Shown here piece by piece: positions 45,182 through 53,566 of a DNA stretch of 64,000 nucleotides. Where the stretch lies: contig NZ_NBBJ01000006.1 of assembly GCF_002197665.1 (NCBI RefSeq), positions 151,635-215,634 on the forward strand. Reading direction: 5' to 3'. Positions within the stretch are counted from its first letter, which is position 1; the number at the start of each line of letters is the position of its first letter. Source of the stretch: Sphingomonas mucosissima (GTDB lineage: Bacteria; Pseudomonadota; Alphaproteobacteria; Sphingomonadales; Sphingomonadaceae). Under the pieces are notes generated by a model. It saw nothing but the letters and a program-made list of their open reading frames with translations. It was not told where the DNA came from and ran no database searches. The translations under genes were made by a program, and so were the position numbers.

Positions 45182-45646
45182 TCAGGGTGCGACGACGCGC
45201 ACGGTGCCGCTTTTCTCGACGATCGCGTCGAGGGTGCGATTGGTGGAAAGGGCCACGACGCGCACCAGGTCGCCGGCGCTCCCGCTCGACAGCGCCTTGC
45301 CCGGCGTGGCGATAACGAGCGTTCCCTTGCGCACGGCGATGGTCACGGGCTCGCCGCGCTTCACGAGGCGTGGCTGCGTAATGTCGGTTCCCCGTACCAC
45401 CGCCCCCGCCGGGAGGTTACGCGCGGCTTCCTTGCCTTGCGCGTCGCGTGCAGCGACGGCGCCGCGCGCTTGCGCAACCGGGCGCGGCTCGGCGGTGAAA
45501 TCCGTCGCATCCAGCAACTCGCCGCGTGCGACGGCGCGTGCCAGCACCGGCACGTCGACGGTGTCTGCCACAGCAGCGAGGGCAGGCAGCGCCGCCCAGA
45601 TGCCGGCAAGCCCGGCGATGCCGAGGAAGGCGCGGGCGCCGCTCAT
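45182..45646 (-). CDS. flgA: FlgA, P-ring assembly chaperone
   Basis: A 154-residue protein with signal peptide (about 1-25) and a SAF-type domain (VPVLARAVARGELLDATDF). The C-terminal domain includes GAVVRGTDITQPRLVKRGEPVTI and VRVVALSTNRTLDAIV. FlgA helps FlgI form the P-ring in the periplasm. It is shorter than enteric FlgA, as usual for alphaproteobacteria. The start overlaps the flgG stop (ATGA). Confidence 0.92.
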   Translation of the reverse strand: MSGARAFLGIAGLAGIWAALPALAAVADTVDVPVLARAVARGELLDATDFTAEPRPVAQARGAVAARDAQGKEAARNLPAGAVVRGTDITQPRLVKRGEPVTIAVRKGTLVIATPGKALSSGSAGDLVRVVALSTNRTLDAIVEKSGTVRVVAP

Positions 45647-46425
45647 CGCAGCTGGCTCGTGGTGGCGAGCATTTCATCGGCCGTTTTCACGACGCGGCTG
45701 TTCATTTCATACGCGCGCTGCGCGGTGATGAGTGCGGTGATTTCCGACACCGGATTGACGTTGGACGCCTCCACGAAGCCCTGGCTCAACATCCCGAGCC
45801 CCGGTTCACCGGGGTTGGCGATCGTCGCCTGGCCCGAGGCGGCTGTCTCAAGAAGCAGGTTGCCGCCCTGCGCCTCAAGCCCGGCTTCGTTGACGAAGGT
45901 GGCAAGCTGGAGCTGACCCACGGTCTGCATGTCCGGCGATCCGGCAATCTTTACCTGAACTTCGCCGGTCTTGGAAATGACGACGTCGACCGCCTCCTGC
46001 GGCACGGTGATACCGGGCTGGACGGGATAGCCGTCCGCCGTGACCAGTTCGCCCTGGTCCGACAGCTGGAAGGAGCCGTCGCGAGTATAAGCAGTCTCGC
46101 CGCTCGGCAGCGTCACCTGAAAGTAGCCGCGGCCCTGAACCGCGATGTCGTAGCGGTTGTCGGTCTGCTGAAGCGCGCCTTGTTCGGCGATCCGGTAGAT
46201 GCTGCCGGTCTTGACGCCAGCGCCAATCTGAATCCCGGTGGGGACCTTGGTTTCACCGCCCGTTGCAGAGCCCGGGCGCGAGACGTTCTGGTAGAGAAGA
46301 TCCTGGAACTCGGCGCGCTGACGCTTGAACGCCGTCGTGTTCATGTTGGCGATATTGTGAGAGATGACGTCGACGTTGGTCTGCTGCGCGAGCATGCCCG
46401 TGCCGGCGGTCGAAAGTGATCGCAT
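45643..46425 (-). CDS. flgG: FlgG, distal rod protein
   Basis: Starting MRSLSTAGTGM at 46425, the protein has 260 residues, matching the usual FlgG length. It has the rod-protein N-terminus (DVISHNIANMNTTAFKRQRAEFQDLLYQ) and the C-terminal helix (VNPVSEITALITAQRAYEMNSRVVKTADEML). FlgG builds the distal rod. An upstream in-frame extension is not used. It lies 28 bp after flgF. Confidence 0.97.
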   Translation of the reverse strand: MRSLSTAGTGMLAQQTNVDVISHNIANMNTTAFKRQRAEFQDLLYQNVSRPGSATGGETKVPTGIQIGAGVKTGSIYRIAEQGALQQTDNRYDIAVQGRGYFQVTLPSGETAYTRDGSFQLSDQGELVTADGYPVQPGITVPQEAVDVVISKTGEVQVKIAGSPDMQTVGQLQLATFVNEAGLEAQGGNLLLETAASGQATIANPGEPGLGMLSQGFVEASNVNPVSEITALITAQRAYEMNSRVVKTADEMLATTSQLR

Positions 46426-46453
46426 GATAGGTCTTTCGCTTAGTGGTTGGGGT

Positions 46454-47197
46454 TCAGCTCGCGCGGCCGAGCTTGTCGATGGCACTCTTGCGCATGTCGT
46501 TCAGTGCTTCCGACATACGCATGCTGGTCTGATAGGCGCGCAGGATCTCGACCATGGATGTCGTCTCCACGATCGCCTGCACGTTTGATCCCTCGACGCC
46601 GCCAGCCTTCAGCTTGGTTTCCGCAGCGGGCAGTTCGCGTGCGCCGTCGCCCGTCATCAGGCCGTCCCCGCGGGGGTTAACGGCACGCTCGTCGTCGAAG
46701 ACGGTGAGGGCGATGCGCCCGAGCGGACCATCCGGACCGATGACGCTGCCATCGGCGCCGAGCGTGAGCTGGCCCTGCTGATCCGGCGGGACGTTGATCG
46801 GGTTGCCGCCTTCGCCAAGGATGCGCTGCCCCCCGGCGGTGGCAAGGTCGCCGCTCTCCAGCACCTTCACGAAGCCGGCGCGAGTGTAGGCCGTTTCGCC
46901 CTCGGGCGTTTCGACTGCCACATAGCCCGGCCCCTCGATCATGAAATCGAGCGGGTTCCCGGTTGGCTGAAAACTGCCGGCGGCCGTATCGTGAATGGCG
47001 CCGAAATCGAGAACGAAGCTCGTGTTGCGCGCCGCGTCCACCGCCGCATCGCGCGACGGCTCAACAAATTCACGGAACACCGGCTGCTCCCGCTTGAAGC
47101 CGACGGTGCTCATGTTCGCCATGTTGTTGGCCGCAACATCGAGCCGGCGTCGCAACGCCTGCTCGTGGCTCAACAGAACATAGGAGGAGATGTCCAT
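46454..47197 (-). CDS. flgF: FlgF, proximal rod protein
   Basis: This 247-residue rod protein starts MDISSYVLLSHEQALRRRLD and carries NNMANMSTVGFKREQPVF. It ends with SNVQAIVETTSMVEILRAYQTSMRMSEALN. Order and homology to flgG identify flgF. It is the first gene of the operon flgFGAH and is divergent from fliL; a shared palindrome lies between them at 47236-47250. Confidence 0.95.
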   Translation of the reverse strand: MDISSYVLLSHEQALRRRLDVAANNMANMSTVGFKREQPVFREFVEPSRDAAVDAARNTSFVLDFGAIHDTAAGSFQPTGNPLDFMIEGPGYVAVETPEGETAYTRAGFVKVLESGDLATAGGQRILGEGGNPINVPPDQQGQLTLGADGSVIGPDGPLGRIALTVFDDERAVNPRGDGLMTGDGARELPAAETKLKAGGVEGSNVQAIVETTSMVEILRAYQTSMRMSEALNDMRKSAIDKLGRAS

Positions 47198-47235
47198 CTC
47201 TCGCCCTTTGAAAAAAGCTTCATGATCCTGTCGCT

Positions 47236-47250
47236 CGGCAAAAATTGCCG
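47236..47250. promoter_or_regulatory. palindrome CGGCAAnnnTTGCCG between flgF and fliL
   Basis: The 15-mer CGGCAAAAATTGCCG lies 38 bp from the flgF start and 72 bp from the fliL start. The same palindrome with a different centre is found at 55368-55382, between flbT and flgE. GG-to-GC spacing does not fit a sigma-54 promoter. It may be an operator shared by flagellar operons. Confidence 0.5.
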
Positions 47251-47261
47251 GGCCACCCCTC

Positions 47262-47267
47262 TATAAT
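47262..47267 (+). promoter_or_regulatory. TATAAT element upstream of fliL
   Basis: CCCTCTATAAT lies 55 bp before the fliL start and 11 bp after the palindrome at 47236. No -35 hexamer is apparent at the standard distance. Confidence 0.45.
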
Positions 47268-47322
47268 AGGAGGGAAATCGCGGGCCGGGCTTCGGCAGCG
47301 CGGAAATCACAAGGATAAGCAG

Positions 47323-47862
47323 GTGTCGAAAGAAGCCAGTGAAGTGGCGGCCACGCCCGCCCCGGAAAAGGCCGGGAAGTTCGGCAAGAAGAAGATAATC
47401 ATCGCAGCCGCAGGGGCAGTCCTGCTGCTTGGCGGCGGTGGTGGCGCCTTTGCCCTGATGGGCGGCGACGATAAGCCTGCCGCCCACGGCGAGGAGGCTG
47501 CCGAGGCCGATCACGGGAAAGCGGAAGAGGAGCATGGCAAGGAAGGCGAGGGGGAGGCGGCCGAGTTCGTCGACGTTCCGCCCATGGTGGTGAACCTTCG
47601 TAGCGCCGATGGCGGCGCGCGCTTCATCAAGCTGCACTTCATGCTTGTTCCCGCGAGCGCGGATGAGGCCGAGGGCATCAAGGCCAAGCTGCCGCTGATC
47701 CTCGACGCTTATCAGCCGTTCCTGCGCGAGCTACGCCCAGAGGATCTGGCAGGTTCGGCAGCGGTCTTCCGGATCAAGGAAGAGATGCTGGTGCGCGCAG
47801 GCGACGTGATGGGCAAAGGGCAGGTCAAGGATGTGCTCATCCAAGATCTGATCCAGCAGTGA
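47323..47862 (+). CDS. fliL: FliL, flagellar basal-body-associated protein
   Basis: Start GTG 47323, with AAGG eight bases before it; 179 residues. A Lys-rich N-terminus is followed by a single membrane helix (about 24-45, IIIAAAGAVLLLGGGGGAFAL), an acidic His/Glu-rich linker, and the FliL periplasmic domain (VPPMVVNLRSADGGARFIKLHFMLVPA ... LPLILDAYQPFLRELRPEDLAGSA). FliL supports stator function. Its stop overlaps the fliM start (GTGA). Confidence 0.93.
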   Translation: MSKEASEVAATPAPEKAGKFGKKKIIIAAAGAVLLLGGGGGAFALMGGDDKPAAHGEEAAEADHGKAEEEHGKEGEGEAAEFVDVPPMVVNLRSADGGARFIKLHFMLVPASADEAEGIKAKLPLILDAYQPFLRELRPEDLAGSAAVFRIKEEMLVRAGDVMGKGQVKDVLIQDLIQQ

Positions 47863-48884
47863 GCGGCGAGTTCCAGGAGCTCGAGGATTTCGATCTCCCC
47901 GAGCCGCCGGTTCTATCGCCGGAGAGCGATCTGGCGTTTGACCAAGCCGGCATCGATGCGCTGTTTGGCGACGTCGGCCAGCCGCTGGCGCCCAAGAGCG
48001 GCCTCAAGGCAGTTATCGAATCCAACATCATCAGCCATGAGCGGCTGCCGATGCTGGAGGTGGTCTACGACCGCATGATCCGCAGCTTTGCGACTTCAAT
48101 GCGCAGCCTGACATCGGACGCGATCGACGTCAGCATCGATGAGATCACGTCCATTCGGTTTGGCGATTTCATGAGCCGGGTGGCCTTGCCCGCGATGATT
48201 GGCGTCTTCCGTGTGGAAGAATGGGAGAATTATGGCCTGATCACGGTGGATTCCGGCCTAATCTACGCCGTCGTCGACGCGCTGCTTGGCGGGCGACAGG
48301 GTGGTGCATCGCCGGTCATCGATGGTCGCGGCTTCACGACGATCGAGACCAACCTGGTGTCGCGGATGCTGCAGCTCGCGCTGGCGGACATGAGCGCATC
48401 GATGCAGCCCATCACGCCCAACACGATGAAGCTGGAGCGGATTGAAACCAGCCCCCGGTTCGCGGCGATTGCTGGGCCAACCAACATCTGCACCGTGGCG
48501 ACGTTCCGCGTCGACATGGAGGGGCGCGGCGGGCGGTTCAGCGTGTTGCTGCCCTACGCCACGATTGAGCCGGTTCGGCACAAGCTGGGTCAGCGGTTCA
48601 TGGGTGAAAAGCTGGGACGCGACAACATCTGGGAAGCGCACATGGCATCAGCCATCCGCCAGACCGAGGTGCTGACGGACGTGGTCCTGGGCGAGACGAT
48701 GATGGAGCTCGCGGAGGTGCGAAGCCTCAAGGTTGGTCAGACAATCGCGCTTCACACAGCGCCGGGCGAGTCGCTCGAACTGCAATGCGGCGGCATTCCG
48801 CTCGCGCGGGCCCATGTCGGGCAACGCAGCAACAATGTCGCGGTGCGGCTGGTCACGGACATAGCAAAAGGTTTTCGGAAATGA
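47859..48884 (+). CDS. fliM: FliM, flagellar motor switch protein
   Basis: Start GTG 47859, 341 residues. FliM regions are a short N-terminal acidic segment (about 1-40), a middle CheC-like domain (about 40-240, with LPMLEVVYDRMIRSFATSMRSLTSD and LIYAVVDALLGG) and a C-terminal SpoA domain (ADVVLGETMMELAEVRSLKVGQTIAL). FliM binds phosphorylated CheY and sets rotation direction. It overlaps the next gene by 4 bp. Confidence 0.95.
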   Translation: MSGEFQELEDFDLPEPPVLSPESDLAFDQAGIDALFGDVGQPLAPKSGLKAVIESNIISHERLPMLEVVYDRMIRSFATSMRSLTSDAIDVSIDEITSIRFGDFMSRVALPAMIGVFRVEEWENYGLITVDSGLIYAVVDALLGGRQGGASPVIDGRGFTTIETNLVSRMLQLALADMSASMQPITPNTMKLERIETSPRFAAIAGPTNICTVATFRVDMEGRGGRFSVLLPYATIEPVRHKLGQRFMGEKLGRDNIWEAHMASAIRQTEVLTDVVLGETMMELAEVRSLKVGQTIALHTAPGESLELQCGGIPLARAHVGQRSNNVAVRLVTDIAKGFRK

Positions 48885-49225
48885 GCTTCCAGATTCTAAC
48901 CAGCGTCGCAACCATGATCTTCTGCTCGGCAGTGTTGGTGCAGAGCGTACGCATGATGCGCAGCCTGCGCGCGGTGAAGGACGGCGCGCTGACCGAAGTC
49001 GTCGGTGCTCTTGACGCGTCCACCACCCAGGCGCGCCTGGTCTTGTCCGAGCTTCGCCAGACGCTGCATGATTGCGCCTCGAGTTCGCGCACGCTCGCAA
49101 ATGGCAAGGAGATCGCGGAAGAGCTGAGCGTGATGATCGGCATCGCTAACGCCACTGCCGAGCGGCTCGTTGAAGCGGCTGGCGCCGCTAACACCGTGCG
49201 CGACAGTGAAGAGGTGGCGGCGTGA
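48881..49225 (+). CDS. DUF6468-type flagellar-associated membrane protein
   Basis: A 114-residue protein beginning at ATG 48881. It has one N-terminal helix (about 2-22) and a long helical rest (VVGALDASTTQARLVLSELRQTL, IAEELSVMIGIANATAERLVEA). Position between fliM and motE and the overall look fit the alphaproteobacterial DUF6468 family, whose role is unknown. Start overlaps the fliM stop and its stop overlaps the next start. Confidence 0.75.
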   Translation: MSFQILTSVATMIFCSAVLVQSVRMMRSLRAVKDGALTEVVGALDASTTQARLVLSELRQTLHDCASSSRTLANGKEIAEELSVMIGIANATAERLVEAAGAANTVRDSEEVAA

Positions 49226-49782
49226 TCGGCAAGCCTTCCTTGTTGATGATGACGGCGGCGGCCGCGTCGCTCTCGGCGCTGGCGCAGGGCGTTGGCATTG
49301 CATCCGAGGTGAATGCCGCCCCGCGCACGCGGTTGGGGTCAGCCATCGCGAAGGACATGGGCCGCCGCGATCAGGAGGCTGCCAAGCGAACCAGGGTGCT
49401 GGACCTTCGTGAAAAGGCTGCCTTGGCGACGGAGGAGCGGATCAAGGCTGATCTGGCGAAGCGCGAGCAGACCGAAGCCGCCGCTGCTGCTTCGCCACTG
49501 TCGAAGGGAGAGAGCGAGGACGACCAATTCGAGGAGCTCGCCCGCATCTACCAGGCGATGAAGCCGGCCAAGGCGGCTGTCGTGTTCGAGCAACTCGACA
49601 TGGACGTGCAGATGAAGGTCGCGCACAAGATGCGCGAGCGCTCGACCGCGATGATCCTCGCCAGCATGACGCCGAAGGGTGCGGCGGCATTGAGCATGGC
49701 GCTGGCGCGCAAGAGCGCCGCCGTTAACCGGGTCGCCCGGCCGCCGATGGGTGGTCAGCCCGTCAGGAGCGCACGGCCGTAA
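49222..49782 (+). CDS. motE: MotE-like protein (MgtE-N-type domain)
   Basis: Start GTG 49222, 186 residues. An N-terminal signal or anchor (about 5-22) is followed by a charged coiled coil (about 45-90). The C-terminal motif DQFEELARIYQAMKPAKAAVVFEQLDMDVQMKVAHKMRERSTAMILASMTPKGA is the MgtE-N-like repeat of MotE. In rhizobia MotE chaperones MotC; the same role here is inferred. It ends the fliL - fliM - DUF6468 - motE operon. Confidence 0.8.
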   Translation: MIGKPSLLMMTAAAASLSALAQGVGIASEVNAAPRTRLGSAIAKDMGRRDQEAAKRTRVLDLREKAALATEERIKADLAKREQTEAAAAASPLSKGESEDDQFEELARIYQAMKPAKAAVVFEQLDMDVQMKVAHKMRERSTAMILASMTPKGAAALSMALARKSAAVNRVARPPMGGQPVRSARP

Positions 49783-49878
49783 GGACGGCCAAGGTGCGCG
49801 AGTATCATTTTCCTGCTGATTGAACGTAGCGTCGCCCGCCCCCGAGCGGTGCGGCGCTTCGTTTCGACGGAGCGCCAG

Positions 49879-49901
49879 TCCGATCAGCGTATCTGATCGG
49901 A
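49879..49901. repeat. perfect inverted repeat after motE
   Basis: Arms TCCGATCAG and CTGATCGGA flank a 5-base loop, between the motE stop and the convergent gene at 49942. No T-run follows on either strand. It may be a weak terminator for both genes or a protein site. Confidence 0.4.
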
Positions 49902-49941
49902 TGCGGCTATTTGCGCACGCGCCGCTGCTCGGAAGCGCGCT

Positions 49942-50475
49942 TCAATGGCGCAACTGATCAGGACGTGCGGGCTGGAGTGATCGCCAGGGAGAGCGCCCTG
50001 CGAAAGGCAGCACGATTGTTAGCCCCGTTTCGCCGCTCAGCTGGCTGAGGAGCCAGCCGGGCCTGGAGGGACACGGATCGTCCGGGGAGAATCCGATCCC
50101 GACACCGTCGGTGATGAAGCCCAGCGCTGGCGGCATATGCGTGACAGGCCAGCGGCTTGCCAGATTGTCGATGAGCGCGGCGGCGTTGCTTTCGATCGAG
50201 CGGAGCGTGTCACTGGCTCTCGCGCTGGCCCTTTGAGTAGGCAGCAGGTCGGGATCCGGAACATAGCATGCGTTCCAAAGCGAGAGCCGGGCCGGTCCGC
50301 GTACTTGGTGTCGGGAAACGCTTAGCCAGGGTGCGCCGGCGGGCGACAACAGCGCTTTGGCGTCTCGCGCAACGGCGAGGGCAACCATTCTAAGCGGCCC
50401 GGGGAAGTGGGGAAGCTCCGCGGGACCAGCATCCAGGTCGTTCTGGTCGGCACCAGACGGCGAACGAACAATCAT
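49942..50475 (-). CDS. hypothetical protein in the flagellar cluster
   Basis: Start ATG 50475 or a later one (MVALAVARDAKALL at 50388). The longer form has 177 residues. The centre has helical parts (RASARASDTLRSIESNAAALIDNLASRW) and a glycine-rich turn (ALGFITDGVGIGFSPDDPCPS), then SGETGLTIVLPFAGRS. Codon third positions are G/C-rich as in neighbouring genes. I do not recognise a family. A TATAAT element sits only six bases before the first ATG, so that form would be nearly leaderless. Confidence 0.5.
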   Translation of the reverse strand: MIVRSPSGADQNDLDAGPAELPHFPGPLRMVALAVARDAKALLSPAGAPWLSVSRHQVRGPARLSLWNACYVPDPDLLPTQRASARASDTLRSIESNAAALIDNLASRWPVTHMPPALGFITDGVGIGFSPDDPCPSRPGWLLSQLSGETGLTIVLPFAGRSPWRSLQPARPDQLRH

Positions 50476-50480
50476 GGTTC

Positions 50481-50486
50481 ATTATA
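50481..50486 (-). promoter_or_regulatory. TATAAT element upstream of the hypothetical gene at 49942
   Basis: On the complement strand GGCTCTATAAT ends at 50481, six bases before the ATG at 50475. It matches the other elements in the cluster. Confidence 0.4.
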
Positions 50487-50793
50487 GAGCCCGCGCGGCT
50501 GATCGGCGCCGCGCTGGCGTCGTCGTATGTGGATGTGCTGGGAAGCCGTGTCGGGGCCAGCGTCGTAGCATCTCTCAGCGGCGCTGATGGGGCGGGGCGG
50601 GCCGTTAAGCCAGACAACGCGACGAGTATTTGGCCCGTTTTCTACGGGAGAGGCCGACGCAGAATAGCCCAGACGCCCCGACGTCACGTGCCGCGGCTTC
50701 TGGGCTCTTTCACTAGGCAGAGTGCCGCAGCGACGGCGAGGCGGGCGGTGCCGTGATCGACGGGGTGGCGTCGGCGGCGCTTGACCAATCGCT

Positions 50794-50814
50794 TGCCCGG
50801 CCTTTCGGCCGGGC
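50794..50814 (-). terminator. hairpin after the sigma-factor-like gene
   Basis: GCCCGGCC and GGCCGGGC enclose a four-base loop (GAAA on the complement strand), 14 bp after the stop codon. The stem is strong but no T-run follows, so termination is uncertain. Confidence 0.5.
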
Positions 50815-50827
50815 TGTCAGCAAGGCG

Positions 50828-51859
50828 TCAGTTGAGCGTCTCGCTGACAAGCGTGGTGAGGGTTGCTGCCAGGCGGGCATCGATGCTCTCGGCCAGCGGC
50901 TCGCCAGCTTCCGGTGTGATGGCGACGACATTGGTCAGCAGGTTGTGAGCGGCATGCTGATCGGGAACGATGGTGACGGCGGGCTGTACGGCAGCCTTGC
51001 TCGGGCGACGGCGCTGCGGCAGCTTGCGGTTCAGCTCGGACGCGAAGCGCGGCTCGGCAGCGGCGAGCTCAGCAATCGTCTTGGCAGCGCGCTTCGCGGT
51101 CTGGCGCAGACGCTCCTTAGCGATGCCAAATTCCTGCTCCAGATCGTCAAGGCAGGTGTCGTCGAAGATGCGGCGCTCGACGAGGTGCACATGCTGCGCG
51201 AGCTTGGCTTCCATGTCGGCGATATCGGCGGGGTCGATGCCATGGTTCGGCGCCTTGAAGCGCGGCTTGGCGAGGTCCTGGGCGGCCGGACGCTTGGTGC
51301 GGGCGGCGCGCTTCAGCTGCTCCATGCCGACGTCGCGCAGGTGATCGACGTAGCGGCCGATCAGCACGGCGCGCAGGTCACCCGCCATCTGTTCGGATGC
51401 AGCGCTCTCCGTCAGCGACAGGGCGTTTTCGTCCTCGATCATGCTTTCCAGCGACGCTTCTTCACCTTCCGTGCCGACGGTGATGGCGTGCAGCGACACG
51501 GTGGTCGCTTCGACCTTCTTCGCCGAGGGGCGCTGGTCGGTCATCAGGCGGAAGCGCAGGCTCTGGAGCTCGCCGCGCAGCTGCCAGTTCACGAAGGTCG
51601 TGAACTGCGCCTTGGCGGGATCGTAAGCCTCGATGGCGCGGTGGACGGCGATGGCGCAGCACTGCTCGGCATCGTCCCAGTGCGCAACCAGGCCGTACTG
51701 ACGGATGAAGTGGCGGATGCGCGGTGCGATCAGCTTCAGGATGCCCGCGAAAGCGCGGTCAACATTGGCCCGCTGGCGTGCAGTCTGACGCACATCCTTG
51801 GGCGAGTTTTCGATAACGGTAGCGACGGCGGCTTCCAGCGCGATCGTGATCTTGGACAT
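50828..51859 (-). CDS. divergent sigma-70-type factor in the flagellar cluster
   Basis: From ATG 51859 (MSKITIALEAA, with a good site GGGAAGAAG before it) the protein has 343 residues. Residues about 35-105 look like sigma region 2 (WDDAEQCCAIAVHRAIEAYDPAKAQFTTFVNWQLRGELQSLR). Residues about 220-262 look like region 4 (HLVERRIFDDTCLDDLEQEFGIAKERLRQTAKRAAK). The part between and the 80-residue tail are not conserved. It differs from ordinary FliA or RpoH. Location makes a role in flagellar transcription likely, which is inference. Confidence 0.7.
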   Translation of the reverse strand: MSKITIALEAAVATVIENSPKDVRQTARQRANVDRAFAGILKLIAPRIRHFIRQYGLVAHWDDAEQCCAIAVHRAIEAYDPAKAQFTTFVNWQLRGELQSLRFRLMTDQRPSAKKVEATTVSLHAITVGTEGEEASLESMIEDENALSLTESAASEQMAGDLRAVLIGRYVDHLRDVGMEQLKRAARTKRPAAQDLAKPRFKAPNHGIDPADIADMEAKLAQHVHLVERRIFDDTCLDDLEQEFGIAKERLRQTAKRAAKTIAELAAAEPRFASELNRKLPQRRRPSKAAVQPAVTIVPDQHAAHNLLTNVVAITPEAGEPLAESIDARLAATLTTLVSETLN

Positions 51860-52166
51860 CTGAGCTTCTTCCCTTGGTGAGCGCCCTGGCAGTTGCCGTC
51901 GCTCCGTTGCGAAGATGCTTTTGGGTCCAAAGGTCTTAACGCCGTTAAACTTTACCCATAGGTAGAAAACCCTAAGGGATGCGGAGTTATACAGTATTGC
52001 TGGGAAGCGTCGTCGTCGAATGCGGCATGGATAAACTGCATTGCCGATCAAACGGGATATCGAATCAGCCCCTGCCTAAACTGGCGACGACTTCACTATA
52101 GTATATTTCCGTAGCTTCCGTTGCTCGCAGGCGAAAATTCTTTCGACGCGGCAGATACGCCTACGA
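51860..52166. other. 307-bp upstream region of the sigma-factor-like gene
   Basis: This is one of the most A/T-rich non-coding stretches of the window. It includes CTTTACCCATAGGTAGAAAA, the palindrome TTAACGCCGTTAA (about 51937-51949) and CACTATAGTATATTTCCG near 52093. It must hold the promoter of the gene at 50828. The TTAA arms recall CtrA half-sites, but the spacing is 5 rather than 7 bases. No gene is seen. Confidence 0.55.
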
Positions 52167-53111
52167 TCAGGCGGCGAAGCGATCCGGTCGCACGTTGCGA
52201 TCGACGTAGGACAGCAGCCATTGGCGGTGGGCTGCGGTCGCGCAGCCTGCTGCCGCGATCTGCTGGCCCGCCTTGCCGCGCCCGATCTGAGCATTAAGCA
52301 GCGTTGCCGCGCGGCTCGGGTTCAACCCGTCCTTTAAGAACTTGACGGCGTCGCCAAGGCCCAGGTGGTGGCCCATGTACGCAGCCTTGGCGATACCTTT
52401 CGCATCGTCGCCGGTTGTCACGCCTGCCCGGCGCAGACCGTCCAGGTTGGTGCGCGCATAATCCGCTATGGAGTTTATAGACGCTTCCGGGTCATATCGG
52501 AGCGAGAGCAGCTGTGATCTGCACTCGGACGTCACCTGGCCACGATTGTTGAGCCAGCCGCGCGTCCGCGCGACGTCGTTCAGCCACGTTCCCTTGGTTT
52601 CGGCCATTTGCTCCCAGGTGCCGCTCAGGAATTGGCCGAGGCCAGCGGCGCTGGAGCGGGGATTGCGGGAATAGCATTGCCAGGCGCCGTCGCGCCCCTT
52701 GCCGGCTTCCGCGTTGACGATGGCGGCGAGAGCCGTGGCGGGCAGTCCGGTGCGGTCGGCCGCGCGCTGAAGCGCGGGGAGGTGCTTGGCGTTCGGGCCC
52801 AGCCCCGTGGAGCATATCTCCGGCCTGTCCTCGGCCACTTTCGGATCACTTCGGCCGATTTCGGCCGGTGCGGTTCTGAACTGGAATCCGCTGGTGCCGG
52901 AGGAGGGCGGGGCCTTGCTTTCGAACATCGCAAGCAACGAATTGAGACCAAGTCCCGACGGCGCCTTGCTATCGCTGACAGCGTCCGTCCGGTCGGGTTC
53001 ACCCAACGCTGCACGCCACAGGCGATCGGAAACCGCCGACCGTGCCTCGCCGTAAATGAGCTGCGCCTTTTGCGGAGCAGACAGCTGCTTCAGATCAAGG
53101 TGAGAGATCAT
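52167..53111 (-). CDS. lytic transglycosylase-like protein of the fli operon
   Basis: The 314-residue protein has an N-terminal part without a clear signal peptide (about 1-100) and a lysozyme-like domain. In that domain the likely catalytic Glu135 is in IVNAEAGKG, followed by SSAAGLGQFLSGTWEQM, the usual SLT substrate-groove motif. The start overlaps the fliJ stop by 4 bp. In this operon it probably cuts peptidoglycan for the rod, the job done by the FlgJ C-terminal domain elsewhere; that is inference. Confidence 0.8.
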   Translation of the reverse strand: MISHLDLKQLSAPQKAQLIYGEARSAVSDRLWRAALGEPDRTDAVSDSKAPSGLGLNSLLAMFESKAPPSSGTSGFQFRTAPAEIGRSDPKVAEDRPEICSTGLGPNAKHLPALQRAADRTGLPATALAAIVNAEAGKGRDGAWQCYSRNPRSSAAGLGQFLSGTWEQMAETKGTWLNDVARTRGWLNNRGQVTSECRSQLLSLRYDPEASINSIADYARTNLDGLRRAGVTTGDDAKGIAKAAYMGHHLGLGDAVKFLKDGLNPSRAATLLNAQIGRGKAGQQIAAAGCATAAHRQWLLSYVDRNVRPDRFAA

Positions 53112-53566
53112 GCCGCACCTCCTGCGGGTGTTCGGTCATTGCCGCGACGAGTCTGGCGAAGCTGCCTCGCGATCCGCGCCGAGGCGAAATCATCGATGCG
53201 CGCCTGTTCGGCATTGGCGAGCGTGCGCGCGGTTTCCGAACGGTGGTCATCCGCGGCTACTTCAACGGCACGCAAGGAGCCATAGCTTTCCACGGCCTTG
53301 TTCCGCAGCGCGGCCAAGTGCGTGCTCGTATCGGCGGCGACATGGGCGAGCCGTGTGCGCTCCGCGCGGGCGCGGGAGAAATAAGCGGTCGCGGGCATCC
53401 ACCAATCGGCCGACGCCAGCGTCTGCTCGGTGCTGAGGGCTTCAGCGATCGTCGCACGGCGGCGCTCGATCTGCGCGAGCTGATCCGCCGCGACGCCGAT
53501 CGAGGTGCGCATGTCGTCCATTTCGCGCTGAAGCACGCGCAGGGCAGGGTCAAAGGGCGTTTTCAT
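53108..53566 (-). CDS. fliJ: FliJ-like export chaperone
   Basis: A 152-residue, wholly helical, charged protein ([35 protein letters not shown] ... [26 protein letters not shown]). It starts 4 bp inside the fliI stop. Length, coiled-coil pattern and position directly after fliI identify it as FliJ, which fits in the FliI hexamer and helps substrate export. Sequence identity in this family is always low. Confidence 0.75.
   Translation of the reverse strand: MKTPFDPALRVLQREMDDMRTSIGVAADQLAQIERRRATIAEALSTEQTLASADWWMPATAYFSRARAERTRLAHVAADTSTHLAALRNKAVESYGSLRAVEVAADDHRSETARTLANAEQARIDDFASARIARQLRQTRRGNDRTPAGGAA

Larger units (their letters stand above)
50476..50827. other. 352-bp gap between two minus-strand genes
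   Basis: The right end (50794-50814) holds the hairpin listed separately. The rest shows no convincing gene; a plus-strand frame at 50529-50756 lacks family features or a ribosome binding site. It contains the TATAAT element at 50481-50486. Confidence 0.5.

Noticed and set aside
47236..47250. Sigma-54 promoter at the flgF/fliL palindrome
   Set aside because: The GG-to-GC distance is 8 bases (13 in the other reading), not the 10 needed for a -24/-12 promoter.
50529..50756. A 75-codon plus-strand frame before the sigma-factor-like gene
   Set aside because: No ribosome binding site and no similarity that I recognise; the C-terminal half is Arg-rich, as in random G/C-rich DNA.
51937..51949. CtrA site TTAA-N-TTAA upstream of the sigma-factor-like gene
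   Set aside because: The spacer is 5 bases; the CtrA consensus needs 7. Kept only as a palindrome in the gap description.
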